The translations under genes were made by a program, and so were the position numbers. A DNA stretch of 64,000 bases, taken from positions 124,001-188,000 of the forward strand of contig NZ_JAYKGJ010000004.1 of assembly GCF_036860695.1 (NCBI RefSeq), written 5' to 3'. The DNA comes from Rosettibacter firmus. Its GTDB lineage: Bacteria > Bacteroidota > Ignavibacteria > Ignavibacteriales > Melioribacteraceae. The notes below the pieces were generated by a model, which made no database searches, was not told the origin of the DNA, and saw nothing but the letters and a program-made list of their open reading frames with translations. The number at the start of each line of letters is the position of its first letter. Position 1 is the first letter of the stretch. Of this stretch, positions 27,468 through 37,664 are shown one piece after another.

Positions 27468-29876
27468 ATGAAAATTGTCATAATAACTTTTTTCTTTGTA
27501 CTTAATAATATTGTTTACGCTCAATTATTTTCTTTTACTGGACAGGTAAAAGATAAGTTAACTGGTGAAAAATTAAGTTTTGCAAATATTCGTGTTCTGG
27601 GAACAACAACTGGAACAGCCGCTAATTCAGAAGGTCTATTCGAGTTGAGACTCAAAAAAGGTGATTACACTTTCATTACATCTTTTATTGGATATAAATC
27701 CGATACAACTAAAATTATACTTAATGAAAATAAATTCTTAGAAATTTATCTTGAACCCATTCCTATTAAATTGTCTGATATCACTATACTACCAGGAAAA
27801 AATCCTGCACTTGAAATTGTCGAAAAAGCTATCAATTACAGAAAGGAAAGGGATAGTAAATTACACTCTTACATTTTCGATGCTTATACAAAATCATTAA
27901 TAAAAACCACAAAAGATATTATAGCATCAGATAAAAGTATTGGAATTTCGATAGGTGAAAAAGATACTGGAAAAATTAAAATTACAGGTATTATAGAAAA
28001 TCAAAGTCGTGGCTATTTTAAAAAACCCAATAAATATAAAGATATAATTGTTGCAAGAAAACAAAGTGCAAATACACCCCCTACAATCAATATACTAACG
28101 GGAGGAAGAACAATCCAGAATTTTTATACAAATGACATCAGATTTTTTAATCGACCATTACCAAGTCCAATCTCTGATGAAGCACTTAATTTTTACTACT
28201 ACATAATTAAAGACACTCTATTCATTGACAATTATAAAGTATACAAAATTTACTTTGAACCTATTGATACATTAAATCCAGGACTTTATGGAGATATTTA
28301 TTTAATCGATAGTTTATTTGCACTCATAAAAATTGATGCACACATAAACGACGCAGCTAATCCCGGTAAATTGTTTGATAAGATAAATATATTTCAACAA
28401 TTCACTTCTTTTGATAACAATATTTATATGCCGGTTGATTATCGAATTTTTGTAGAAGGAAACATCTTGGGGCTTTTAAAACTTGGTTTTGAATTAAATA
28501 CAATTTTTTATAATTACCAGATTAATAGTCATATTGATGATGAAATTTTTGATATGGCATTAATTAGTGTTTTGCCAGATGCTGACAAAAAAGATTCTTC
28601 CTACTGGAAATCAAATCAAACAATTCCCAACACTTTTGATGAATTAATGGCTTATAAAAAAATTGATAGTCTTGAACACATAAAACGAAGTTTCTGGCAA
28701 AACAATTCTTTATTTAGTCCTCGATGGTATTTTTCTGATATCTATTCAATTACCGCACCACTTGGGATTTATAATTTTAATAAGGTCTCCGGGCATCAAC
28801 TAAATTTTGGTTTCTTTATTGAAAATGAGCTTGATATGAGATTTAATTCAAATATTAAAATCGCATATGGTTTTTCTGACAAAAAACTAAAAACCAAATT
28901 TTTCATTGAATACTTAACTGGAAAATATCGTACAGGTAAAATTTCACTAAACATTTTTAATTATCTCACTGATTTATTTGGTGAAAATATTCCTTATAAC
29001 AATTTCACTTCTACATTTCTAAGCTTATTTAATAAGTATGATTTTCGTGATTATTATTATTCAAAAGGATGGACATTAAATTTTTATAATGAATTTTTCC
29101 CGGTACTTGGTTTGGGAATTGGACTAATTAGTAGAACCGATAATTCTGCTCATAACAACTCTGATTTTTCATTTTTCTATAAATCAAGAAAGTTCAACGA
29201 GAACAAACTTATTTATGAAACAAAAATAAATGCTATTACTGCTAATTTTAATATTGATATAAGAAAATACATTGAGAATGGTTACTATCGTCAAAGGATT
29301 AATAGAGGAGAATTATTTTCCAGTTTTAATGGTAATGTAATAATTAGTAACAAATCTTTATTAAAAAGTAATAACGAGTTCAAATTATATCAACTGAACT
29401 TATCTGGAAATATTCCTTTATTCAAATCAACTTCTTTAGTTTATAATATTCAAAATATTTTTTCCAGTGGTGCTGTTCCTTTTCAAATGATGTATGCTTT
29501 AGCAGGTAACATAAACAATGTTGGAAAAAATTTAACTTTCAGAACTATTAGATTGGGAGAAGTATTTGGAGATAAAGGATTAATAATAAATACACAATAT
29601 AATTTTAATGATGAATTATTTAGATTACTAAAAATCCCTTTTCTTAAAGATTCACAAATTGGTTTATCCTGCCATTTTAACGCCGCATTAATTAGTATTT
29701 CAGAGGAAAGTAAATCAATTCTTTCACACTCTTACAAAGAATTTAAACATCCATTCTATGAAATAGGTTTTGGAATAGGGCATCTTTTATTCCCGATTTC
29801 AATTGAACTTACGTGGAAATTGAACTATCGTGATAAAAATAATTTTGTATTTGGTGTGAATGTTATTATGCTATAA
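27468..29876 (+). CDS. DUF5686-like outer-membrane protein with carboxypeptidase-like regulatory domain
   Basis: About 802 residues. I start at the ATG at 27468, which begins a clean signal peptide (ending VYAQ) and has an AAGAG site; the longer open frame upstream has no ribosome site. Residues ~23-110 form a CarboxypepD_reg-like beta-sandwich (FTGQVKDKLTGEKLSFANIRV ... TTTGTAANSEG ... YTFITSFIGYKS). The rest resembles the DUF5686 family, a long protein ending in many amphipathic strands that should form an outer-membrane barrel. Related proteins occur throughout Bacteroidota; function is unknown. Confidence 0.78.
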   Translation: MKIVIITFFFVLNNIVYAQLFSFTGQVKDKLTGEKLSFANIRVLGTTTGTAANSEGLFELRLKKGDYTFITSFIGYKSDTTKIILNENKFLEIYLEPIPIKLSDITILPGKNPALEIVEKAINYRKERDSKLHSYIFDAYTKSLIKTTKDIIASDKSIGISIGEKDTGKIKITGIIENQSRGYFKKPNKYKDIIVARKQSANTPPTINILTGGRTIQNFYTNDIRFFNRPLPSPISDEALNFYYYIIKDTLFIDNYKVYKIYFEPIDTLNPGLYGDIYLIDSLFALIKIDAHINDAANPGKLFDKINIFQQFTSFDNNIYMPVDYRIFVEGNILGLLKLGFELNTIFYNYQINSHIDDEIFDMALISVLPDADKKDSSYWKSNQTIPNTFDELMAYKKIDSLEHIKRSFWQNNSLFSPRWYFSDIYSITAPLGIYNFNKVSGHQLNFGFFIENELDMRFNSNIKIAYGFSDKKLKTKFFIEYLTGKYRTGKISLNIFNYLTDLFGENIPYNNFTSTFLSLFNKYDFRDYYYSKGWTLNFYNEFFPVLGLGIGLISRTDNSAHNNSDFSFFYKSRKFNENKLIYETKINAITANFNIDIRKYIENGYYRQRINRGELFSSFNGNVIISNKSLLKSNNEFKLYQLNLSGNIPLFKSTSLVYNIQNIFSSGAVPFQMMYALAGNINNVGKNLTFRTIRLGEVFGDKGLIINTQYNFNDELFRLLKIPFLKDSQIGLSCHFNAALISISEESKSILSHSYKEFKHPFYEIGFGIGHLLFPISIELTWKLNYRDKNNFVFGVNVIML

Positions 29877-29982
29877 TCTCTTATAATTTCTAAATTGCAT
29901 TTTTAATTTAATGCTATAATTCATAAATAAATAATTCATTTTTATTTCCTGTTGTAGAATTAAATATATCGGTAAAATTTTT

Positions 29983-30858
29983 ATGAATAAAAGTTTTTTA
30001 AAACACTCCTGGAAACCATTAACTTCAGTAGTAATCTGGGGCGGATCTTTTATTGCTACAAAATATTTACTGAGCTATTTAGAACCACTTGCAATAATAT
30101 TAATAAGACAAATACTGGCTGTAATTTTTTTAACTATTATTGCATCAAAACAGAAAAAAAGTTTTTCAGTTAATCTTCACGATCATACATATATTTTTAT
30201 TTTATCTTTAATTGCCACTTTCCATTTATGGATTCAATTGAATGGATTAAAATACACAACAGCTTCTAACACTGGATGGATAATCGGCATAACTCCAGTA
30301 TTTATGACTTTACTTGGTATCATATTCTTTAAGGAAAAAATTACAATCATTCAATTAGCAGGAATTGCAATTTCATTCTTTGGTTTAATTCTCTTAATAA
30401 GCAAAGGTGATTTTTCATCAATTGATTTTATATCGAACAAAGGAGATTTTTTAATACTTGCAAGTTCATTTACATGGAGTGTTTATTCACTTGTTAATAA
30501 AAAAATTTCTGTTCACTATTCCCCTTTAATGACAATATTATTTTTATTCTTGATGATGTCAATTATACTTTTACCATTTACAATTACTCGTCACAATATC
30601 AACTCTATACAAAATCTTTCTTTTCAAAGCTGGATTGCTTTAATATTTCTTGGAATATTCTGTTCTGGATTAGCTTATGTACTCTGGGCAGAAGCAATGA
30701 GTGAAATGCAATCTTCCAAAGTTGGAGCATTTCTCTACATCGAACCATTTGTCACTGTATTTACTGCATGGATTATTTTAAAAGAAGAAATTACAGTTCT
30801 AACAATGTTAAGTGGAATAGTTATTATACTGGGAGTGATATTAGTTAATAGAAAATAA
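29983..30858 (+). CDS. DMT-superfamily transporter (EamA)
   Basis: A 291-residue inner-membrane protein with ten predicted helices arranged as two EamA repeats. Repeat 1 includes IWGGSFIATKYLL and the turn LKYTTASNTGWIIGITPVFM. Repeat 2 includes SSFTWSVYSLVNKK and LAYVLWAEAMSEMQSSKVGAFLYIEPFVTV. Members export or import amino acids, nucleosides or other small metabolites; specificity is not readable. It is flanked by unrelated genes and probably monocistronic. Confidence 0.88.
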   Translation: MNKSFLKHSWKPLTSVVIWGGSFIATKYLLSYLEPLAIILIRQILAVIFLTIIASKQKKSFSVNLHDHTYIFILSLIATFHLWIQLNGLKYTTASNTGWIIGITPVFMTLLGIIFFKEKITIIQLAGIAISFFGLILLISKGDFSSIDFISNKGDFLILASSFTWSVYSLVNKKISVHYSPLMTILFLFLMMSIILLPFTITRHNINSIQNLSFQSWIALIFLGIFCSGLAYVLWAEAMSEMQSSKVGAFLYIEPFVTVFTAWIILKEEITVLTMLSGIVIILGVILVNRK

Positions 30859-31010
30859 TTTTATTCCAAATAGTAAATCAAATTTCAAATCTTCTACTTA
30901 ATTATCAGCTTAAAAAATATATATATTACAATAATCCCCCAGACAAAAAAATAACATAGATTAATTTATTTAATTAAATTGTATACAAATAATTCATTAA
31001 AAACAGTATT

Positions 31011-32735
31011 ATGAATATAAAATTAGTATTTATAATGCTATTTTTATTTTTACTTCAGATCATTTTTACAAATTGCAAAGACGACGATATGCCAGAACAA
31101 GCAGACATAGTAATTATAAATGGTAAAATTCTGACAATGGACAGTACAAATATGTTCGTTGAAGCACTGGCTATTAAGGATAACAAAATTTTATCGGTTG
31201 GTACTACAAATGAAATAAAAGAATTTATTGGAAACTCTACACAAATAATTAATCTTAATGGAAAGTTTGCAATGCCAGGTTTTATTGAAAGTCATGCACA
31301 TTTAATTGGATTGGGGGAATCATTAATTTATGCCGATTTGAAAAAAGCAAAAAGCTGGGATGATGTTATAAATATAATTTCTGATTTAAATAAAAATTTT
31401 AAACCTGGTGAATGGATTGTTGGACGAGGCTGGCATCAGGAAAAATTCAATCCTGTTCCCACACCAAATGTGAATGGCTATCCCATACATAATAGTTTAA
31501 GCAAAGTTACTCCAAATAATCCTGTTATACTATATCATGCAAGTGGACATGCAATCTTTGCTAATGCTAAAGCAATGGAAATTGCAGGCATAGATAAAAA
31601 CACAAAAAATCCAGAAGGTGGAACAATTGTTAAAGATGAAAATGGAAATCCAATTGGTGTATTTGAAGAAAATGCTGAAAAGTTAATTACAAAATTTTAT
31701 GAAGATTATTTGAATAAAAGATCTCAAGAACAAATTCGTTCAGATTATATAAAAAAAATCCAATTGGCTTTTGATGAATGCATAAAAAATGGAATTACTT
31801 CTTTTCACGATGCTGGAGAACCTTTTGAAATTATTGATTTACTAAAACAACTCAATGATTCTTCAAAAATATCTGTTCGTCTTTATGTAATGATTAACGA
31901 TTCTAAAAATAATCTAAAAGAAAAATTAAAAGATTATAAATTCATAAATACAAAAGATAACTTTCTTACGGTACGAGCAATAAAATTATATATTGATGGT
32001 GCACTTGGTTCTCGTGGTGCATGGTTAATTGAGCCTTACAATGATTTAAAAAGCCATTACGGTTCAAATGTTACTCCTATTAATGATTTGGAAGAAATTT
32101 GTGATTTAGCAATAAAAAATGATTTTCAAATATGCATACATGCAATTGGAGATAGAGGCAACTATGAAGTGCTGAATCTTTACGAAAAAATATTTAATAA
32201 ATATCCAGATAAAAAAGATTTACGATGGAGAATTGAACATGCACAACATTTACAGGAAAAAGATATTAAGAGATTTTCTCAGCTTGGAATTATTGCTGCA
32301 ATGCAGGGCATTCATTGTACATCAGATGCACCATTTGTAATTGAGAGACTTGGCGAAAAAAGAGCAGAAGAAGGTGCTTATGTCTGGAGAAAATTAATTG
32401 ATAACGGAACAATTATTTGTAATGGAACCGATGCTCCAGTTGAAAACATGAATCCTATTAAAAACTTTTATGCTTCAGTAACAAGAAAAATATCTGATGA
32501 TAATTATTTCTTCCCTGAACAAAAAATGACAAGACTGGAAGCATTAAAATCTTATACAATTAATGGTGCAATTGCATCTTTTCAGGAAAATCTGCTTGGT
32601 TCATTATCAAAAGGTAAATTTGCAGATATTGTTGTATTGTCCAATGATTTATTGAATTGTCCAGAAGATGAAATTTTATCAACAAAAGTTTTATATACAA
32701 TTATCAATGGAAAAATTCTTTACAGAGCAAATTAA
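31011..32735 (+). CDS. Amidohydrolase (YtcJ-like, Amidohydro_3), exported
   Basis: A 574-residue metal-dependent hydrolase. The N-terminal hydrophobic segment ends TNCKDDD, so it may be a lipoprotein (Cys22), although the lipobox is poor. Metal-binding motifs are His95 and His97 in ESHAHL, HAIGD, RIEHAQHL and the catalytic Asp in NGTDAPVE. LYIDGALGSRGAWL is typical of the YtcJ/NfdA group. The family hydrolyses amides or formamides; the substrate is unknown. The M28 peptidase gene follows by 27 bases, suggesting co-transcription and perhaps a role in peptide or amide scavenging. Confidence 0.85.
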   Translation: MNIKLVFIMLFLFLLQIIFTNCKDDDMPEQADIVIINGKILTMDSTNMFVEALAIKDNKILSVGTTNEIKEFIGNSTQIINLNGKFAMPGFIESHAHLIGLGESLIYADLKKAKSWDDVINIISDLNKNFKPGEWIVGRGWHQEKFNPVPTPNVNGYPIHNSLSKVTPNNPVILYHASGHAIFANAKAMEIAGIDKNTKNPEGGTIVKDENGNPIGVFEENAEKLITKFYEDYLNKRSQEQIRSDYIKKIQLAFDECIKNGITSFHDAGEPFEIIDLLKQLNDSSKISVRLYVMINDSKNNLKEKLKDYKFINTKDNFLTVRAIKLYIDGALGSRGAWLIEPYNDLKSHYGSNVTPINDLEEICDLAIKNDFQICIHAIGDRGNYEVLNLYEKIFNKYPDKKDLRWRIEHAQHLQEKDIKRFSQLGIIAAMQGIHCTSDAPFVIERLGEKRAEEGAYVWRKLIDNGTIICNGTDAPVENMNPIKNFYASVTRKISDDNYFFPEQKMTRLEALKSYTINGAIASFQENLLGSLSKGKFADIVVLSNDLLNCPEDEILSTKVLYTIINGKILYRAN

Positions 32736-32762
32736 CCAAAACTTTTTGGGAGAAATTATTTT

Positions 32763-34145
32763 ATGATTATTTTAAAAAAGAATTCTATCTTGATAACTCT
32801 CCTGTTGATTTTCATTAACATAAAAGCACAGACCATTACTCTTAACAGAGATGCAAGCATCATCAGAATGATAGAAGAAATTTCGGCTGCTAATTTAGAC
32901 TACATTGTAAAATCATTGGTTGGTTTTAAAACACGTCATTCACTCAGCACACAACGAGATGATAAAACTGGAATTGGTGCAGCAGCTCGCTGGATCAAAT
33001 CACAATTTGATGAATATGCTAAATCTTCAAATGGAAGATTAATAACAGAAATTGATTACTTCACAATTGAACCAGATGGAAGAAGAATAAATAGAAAAGT
33101 AAATCTTATGAATGTTATGGCAATATTGAAAGGAACAGATTCGACAGATAATAGAGTTATTATTGTTGGTGCTCATTTCGATTCAAGAGCAGAAGATGTA
33201 ATGGACAGCATTATAACTGCTCCAGGTGCTAATGATGATTTATCTGGCGTTGCTGCAGTTTTGGAATTAGCAAGAATTATGTCCAAACACGAATTCCCAG
33301 CAACCATAATTTTTGTAGCATTCTCTGGCGAAGAGCAGGGACTTTATGGTTCAACACACTTAGCAAAAAGAATAAAAGAAAATAATTTGCCAGTTATTAA
33401 AAATTGTAATTTAATTGCTATGCTCAATAATGATATGATTGGAAATACTCTTTCAAATGAAACATTACTTCGTGATAATATGCAGGTTAGAATATTTAGT
33501 GAAAATATTCCTGCTAATGAATCTCCAGAAGAAGAAAGATTAAGAAAAATTTCCGGTTCAGAGTATGATGGAAAATCCAGACAATTAGCTCGTTACATAA
33601 AAGAAATTGGAGAAAGGTATGTTGATCAAATTCAGGTAAAATTAATTTTTAGAAGCGATAGATTTTTACGTGGCGGAGATCATACCCCTTTTAATAGACT
33701 GGGATATGCTGCAGTTCGTTTCTGTGAAATGAATGAAAATTATGACTACCAGCATCAAAATGTAAGAATTGTTAATGGCAAACAATATGGTGATTTACCT
33801 GAATTTATTGATTTTGAATATGTCCGCAAAATTACAGCTATAAATTGTGCTGTTATTGCAAATCTTGCATTAGCACCAGCATCACCAGAAAATGTTAGCA
33901 TTGATGTTCGAGAATTAACCAACAAAACAAAATTATATTGGGATGTTCCAAAAACAGGAAAGAAACCACTTGGTTATTATGTATTAATGAGAGAAACATT
34001 TCAACCTTTCTGGGAGAAAAAATTTTTTGTACAGGATACGAGTATTACTTTACCTTATTCAAAAGATAATTATTTCTTTGCTGTACAATCAGTAGATGAC
34101 AAAGGACACGAAAGTTTGCCTGTTTTTCCAGTGCCAGTTAGATAA
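32763..34145 (+). CDS. M28-family zinc aminopeptidase, exported
   Basis: A 460-residue co-catalytic di-zinc peptidase with a signal peptide ending IKAQ. Zinc ligands are His138 (with Asp140) in GAHFDSR, bridging Asp158 in GANDD, the catalytic/ligand pair Glu190-Glu191 in FSGEEQGLYGS, Asp224 in LNNDMIGN and His in GGDHTPF. The C-terminal ~90 residues (KLYWDVP ... FFAVQSVDDKGHES) form a fibronectin-III-like domain. A GGAG site precedes the ATG. It probably removes N-terminal residues from peptides outside the cytoplasm. Confidence 0.92.
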   Translation: MIILKKNSILITLLLIFINIKAQTITLNRDASIIRMIEEISAANLDYIVKSLVGFKTRHSLSTQRDDKTGIGAAARWIKSQFDEYAKSSNGRLITEIDYFTIEPDGRRINRKVNLMNVMAILKGTDSTDNRVIIVGAHFDSRAEDVMDSIITAPGANDDLSGVAAVLELARIMSKHEFPATIIFVAFSGEEQGLYGSTHLAKRIKENNLPVIKNCNLIAMLNNDMIGNTLSNETLLRDNMQVRIFSENIPANESPEEERLRKISGSEYDGKSRQLARYIKEIGERYVDQIQVKLIFRSDRFLRGGDHTPFNRLGYAAVRFCEMNENYDYQHQNVRIVNGKQYGDLPEFIDFEYVRKITAINCAVIANLALAPASPENVSIDVRELTNKTKLYWDVPKTGKKPLGYYVLMRETFQPFWEKKFFVQDTSITLPYSKDNYFFAVQSVDDKGHESLPVFPVPVR

Positions 34146-34262
34146 AATTTATTTTATTTTATGAATAAAACTTTTAATCAAACAATTATGTTTTGTTAGA
34201 AGAAAAATCTTTAAATATAATTGCTTTTACTCTATAATTAAGTAAACATTTTGAGGTAAAAA

Positions 34263-35102
34263 ATGAATAGATATTTATTAAGTATAATAATTTTTACATC
34301 GAGTATATTTGCTCAAATAGAACTACCACGTTTAAGCCCAAAAGCATCTGTATCACAAACCATTGGCTATACTGTTATATCAATTGAATATTCCAGACCA
34401 GGAGTAAAAGGAAGAAAAATTTGGGGGGACTTAGTTCCATACAATAAAGTCTGGCGAACAGGTGCTAATGAATCAACTCGTATAACATTTACCACAGATG
34501 TTATTATTGAAGGCAACAAAATACCAGCAGGAATTTATTCTTTATACACTATTCCAAACGAAAATGAATGGACAGTTATAATTAATAAAGCATTAACTTG
34601 GGGAATCAATTATTATCCAGAACAAGATGTACTGAGATTTAATGTAAAACCAGAATCAGCTCCCTTCACAGAAAGACTTTTATTTACAATTCCAGAATTA
34701 ACCGATTCATCGTGTAATGTAGTTATGAATTGGGAAAATTTGCAAATATCATTTAAAGTCGAAGTAGAATTAACAAAGCAGGTTTATGAAAAAATTAAAA
34801 ATGCAATTGCAAATGCAAAAAATGATGACTGGCAGATTTATGTTGTTGCTTCAAATTATGCAGCTGAACACAATGTGTTTTTAGATGAAGCTTTTCAGTG
34901 GATTGATAAAGCTCTTTCAATGTCAAAAAATTTTAACTGCTATCTCACAAAGGCTAAATTATATTTCAAAAAGAATAATTACGTTGATGCACTTAAAATG
35001 ATTGATTTATGCAGAGAAGCAGGAAGAAATGATGAAGACTATCAACATCACTTAATAGAAATTGATTTATTAGAAAAACAAATTAAAGAAAATATGAAAT
35101 AA
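34263..35102 (+). CDS. DUF2911 protein with C-terminal helical (TPR-like) region
   Basis: A 279-residue exported protein (signal peptide about 1-17). DUF2911 is recognised by LPRLSPKASVSQTIG, IEYSRPGVKGRKIWG, VPYNKVWRTGANESTRI, IPAGIYSLYTIP and the INKALTWGINYY strand. The last ~90 residues are helical and TPR-like (EAFQWIDKALSMS ... YVDALKMIDLCREAG). Function is unknown, although the domain is common and conserved in Bacteroidota. A strong GAGGT site supports the start. It lies 15 bases ahead of ispH. Confidence 0.85.
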   Translation: MNRYLLSIIIFTSSIFAQIELPRLSPKASVSQTIGYTVISIEYSRPGVKGRKIWGDLVPYNKVWRTGANESTRITFTTDVIIEGNKIPAGIYSLYTIPNENEWTVIINKALTWGINYYPEQDVLRFNVKPESAPFTERLLFTIPELTDSSCNVVMNWENLQISFKVEVELTKQVYEKIKNAIANAKNDDWQIYVVASNYAAEHNVFLDEAFQWIDKALSMSKNFNCYLTKAKLYFKKNNYVDALKMIDLCREAGRNDEDYQHHLIEIDLLEKQIKENMK

Positions 35103-35117
35103 GGAAATTTTTCTTTT

Positions 35118-36347
35118 ATGAAAAAATTTGATATTCCTGATTTTTATAAAAGCTCAATTATTTCGTTGATTAAAGAAAAAAGAAGGGACGAGGATAAAAA
35201 AAATCAGAACTTTACACCTACAAAACTGGATTTTGGACCTGTCGAATTTTTAATTGCACGCCACTTTGGATTTTGTTATGGAGTTGAAAATGCAATAGAA
35301 ATTGCATACAAAGCAATCGAACAGAATCCTGGTAAAAGAATATTTTTATTGAGTGAAATGATTCATAATCCACATGTTAACAATGACTTGCAAAAACGTG
35401 GCATTCAGTTTATTATGGATAATCATGGTAATCAATATATTCAATGGGATGAATTAAAATCTGATGATATTATAATTATACCTGCTTTCGGTACAACAGT
35501 TGAAATCGAAAATTTACTTAGAGAGAAAGGATTTGATATAATTCAATACAACACTACTTGCCCATTTGTAGAAAAGGTCTGGAATCGTGCTGAAGTACTT
35601 GGAAAACAAAATTATACAATTATAATTCACGGCAAAGCTTATCACGAAGAAACTAAAGCAACATTTTCTCATACAATACGAAATTCTCAGTCTGTAATTA
35701 TTCGAAATATAAACGAAGCAAAATTTCTATCTGAAATAATTCTTAACGTAAGACCAAAAGAAGAATTTTACTCTTACTTTGCAGGTAAGTATTCAGCCAA
35801 CTTTGATGTAGAAAGAGATTTGAAAAGAATTGGCGTTGTAAACCAGACTACAATGCTTGCAAGTGAAACTCAAGAAATTGCAGATTTACTAAGAGATACA
35901 ATGATTAAAAAATATGGCGAAGAAAATCTGAAAGAACATTTTGCTGACACTCGTGATACTCTTTGTTATGCTACAAATAATAATCAATCAGCAACAATAG
36001 CTCTAAAAAATGAAGATGCCGATTTTGCAATTGTCATTGGTGGTTACAATAGTTCAAACACATCTCATCTTGCAGAATTATTAAGTCAGAAATTCATTAC
36101 ATACTTAATATCAGATGCATCAAAAATTTATTCAGATAAAGTAATATTTCATTTTGATTTAAACAGTCACAAAGAAATCAAGACTGAAAATTATATACCA
36201 CAGAAGGAAAAAGTAAGAATTGCAATTACCAGTGGAGCATCTTCACCTGATTCTATTGTTGATGATGTAATTAGAAAATTACTTTCTTTCTTCGAAAACA
36301 CAATTGATATTAACACGGTTCTGAATAATGCTTTTGGTAAATTATAA
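35118..36347 (+). CDS. ispH: 4-hydroxy-3-methylbut-2-enyl diphosphate reductase
   Basis: The last enzyme of the MEP isoprenoid pathway, reducing HMBPP to IPP and DMAPP with a [4Fe-4S] cluster. It is a 409-residue protein of the long form seen in cyanobacteria and Chlorobi-Bacteroidota relatives. Cluster cysteines are Cys53 in FGFCYG, Cys148 in TTCPFVEKVW and Cys283 in DTLCYATNNNQ. The proton-relay Glu lies in the AYHEET segment and the substrate-binding C-terminal motif is TSGASSPDSIVDDVI. It is convergent with dgt with one base between the stops. Confidence 0.96.
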   Translation: MKKFDIPDFYKSSIISLIKEKRRDEDKKNQNFTPTKLDFGPVEFLIARHFGFCYGVENAIEIAYKAIEQNPGKRIFLLSEMIHNPHVNNDLQKRGIQFIMDNHGNQYIQWDELKSDDIIIIPAFGTTVEIENLLREKGFDIIQYNTTCPFVEKVWNRAEVLGKQNYTIIIHGKAYHEETKATFSHTIRNSQSVIIRNINEAKFLSEIILNVRPKEEFYSYFAGKYSANFDVERDLKRIGVVNQTTMLASETQEIADLLRDTMIKKYGEENLKEHFADTRDTLCYATNNNQSATIALKNEDADFAIVIGGYNSSNTSHLAELLSQKFITYLISDASKIYSDKVIFHFDLNSHKEIKTENYIPQKEKVRIAITSGASSPDSIVDDVIRKLLSFFENTIDINTVLNNAFGKL

Positions 36348-36348
36348 T

Positions 36349-37614
36349 CTATGCTAAATCTGCAAGTGTACTATAATCTGGATCAAATAATCTCCTGTAA
36401 ATTCGCATTGCATAAGAATCAGTTGCTCCTGCAATATAATCACACACAAGACGTGCTCTGAGTTTTTTATTTTTTTCATTCCGAATTAATTTATCATTGA
36501 AATCTGGTAACAATTTAGCTGATTTCAAATTGTTAATGTAATTTTCTTCGAACAATTGAAATATCTTTTGTATCATATTATTCCCTTTGAACTCAATCTG
36601 ATGAAGAGAAGAAGAATAAAAGACCAGATCGATAGAAATTTGCTTATAAAGTTTTGCTTTCTCTAAAATGTCATCTGGTATTATCAAAACATATTTGTAA
36701 CGATTTGTTAATGAATCAAAAGTTTTTCTTTCTATTAACTTACACGAACGCACAAATTCTCCTATTTCTGAACCAAATTTTCTTTTAAAGTTTCCTTCCT
36801 TAATCCATTCAATTATATTTTCAACAATGCGATTCTGATTATCATTCAAACTATTAATCTTTTGCCATTTCGATAGTTTTTCGATTGTAATAAATCCACC
36901 TGAAATACTATCAACAATATCATTTATAGCATAAGCAGTATCGTCTGCCCAATCCATAATCTGGCACTCAATACTTTGAAAACTATTTAATTTATCTGGC
37001 TTTGATAATTCTACTGGAATTTTTTTATTACCAAAAATAAAATTCAGATACTTCTTTTGTTCATCATAAATAAAATGATTTTCAGGATTTTTTAATGAAG
37101 AGAATGTAGTTTTATATTTCATAACTCCATCAAGAAATGCTCTTGTTGGATTCATTCCACGATAGTTATTTTCATCTCTATAAAAAATTTCTGTTACAAG
37201 TCTAATTGTTTGAGCATTTCCTTCAAAGCCACCATAATTCATCATTAATTTATTTAAAATTCTTTCTCCTGCATGACCAAATGGTGGATGCCCGAGATCG
37301 TGAGCAAGACAAATCGATTCTACAAGATCTGGATCAATAAAATATTCTTCATTAAAAATATCACTCTGCGAGAAAAGCAAATAATTACAAATTGATCTGC
37401 CAATTTGTGCTACTTCAATTGAATGTGTAAGACGAGTTCTATAAAAATCGTATTCACCTGGCAAAAATACCTGCGTTTTTCCCTGTAACCTTCTAAACTC
37501 AGATGAATGAATTATTCGATCTCTATCGATTTGAAAAGGTGTTCTGTAATCTTGTGAACGTTTACTTGGTTTTATGCGTTCTATATCAAAATCAATATAA
37601 AATTTGTTTTTCAT
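36349..37614 (-). CDS. dgt: dGTPase-like dNTP triphosphohydrolase
   Basis: Hydrolyses dNTPs to deoxynucleoside and triphosphate. The 421-residue HD-domain protein shows FRRLQGKTQVF, metal ligand His64 in RLTHSIEVAQIG, His105-Asp106 in LAHDLGHPPFGHAGE and the final Asp (224/225) in DWADDTAYAINDI. Length matches the dNTPase group rather than small YfbR-type enzymes. It is divergent from the cation exporter gene with 50 bases between starts. Confidence 0.93.
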   Translation of the reverse strand: MKNKFYIDFDIERIKPSKRSQDYRTPFQIDRDRIIHSSEFRRLQGKTQVFLPGEYDFYRTRLTHSIEVAQIGRSICNYLLFSQSDIFNEEYFIDPDLVESICLAHDLGHPPFGHAGERILNKLMMNYGGFEGNAQTIRLVTEIFYRDENNYRGMNPTRAFLDGVMKYKTTFSSLKNPENHFIYDEQKKYLNFIFGNKKIPVELSKPDKLNSFQSIECQIMDWADDTAYAINDIVDSISGGFITIEKLSKWQKINSLNDNQNRIVENIIEWIKEGNFKRKFGSEIGEFVRSCKLIERKTFDSLTNRYKYVLIIPDDILEKAKLYKQISIDLVFYSSSLHQIEFKGNNMIQKIFQLFEENYINNLKSAKLLPDFNDKLIRNEKNKKLRARLVCDYIAGATDSYAMRIYRRLFDPDYSTLADLA

Positions 37615-37664
37615 TTTACAACTTATAAATTTGTAAATATTAATAACAAATTAATAAAAAAAAT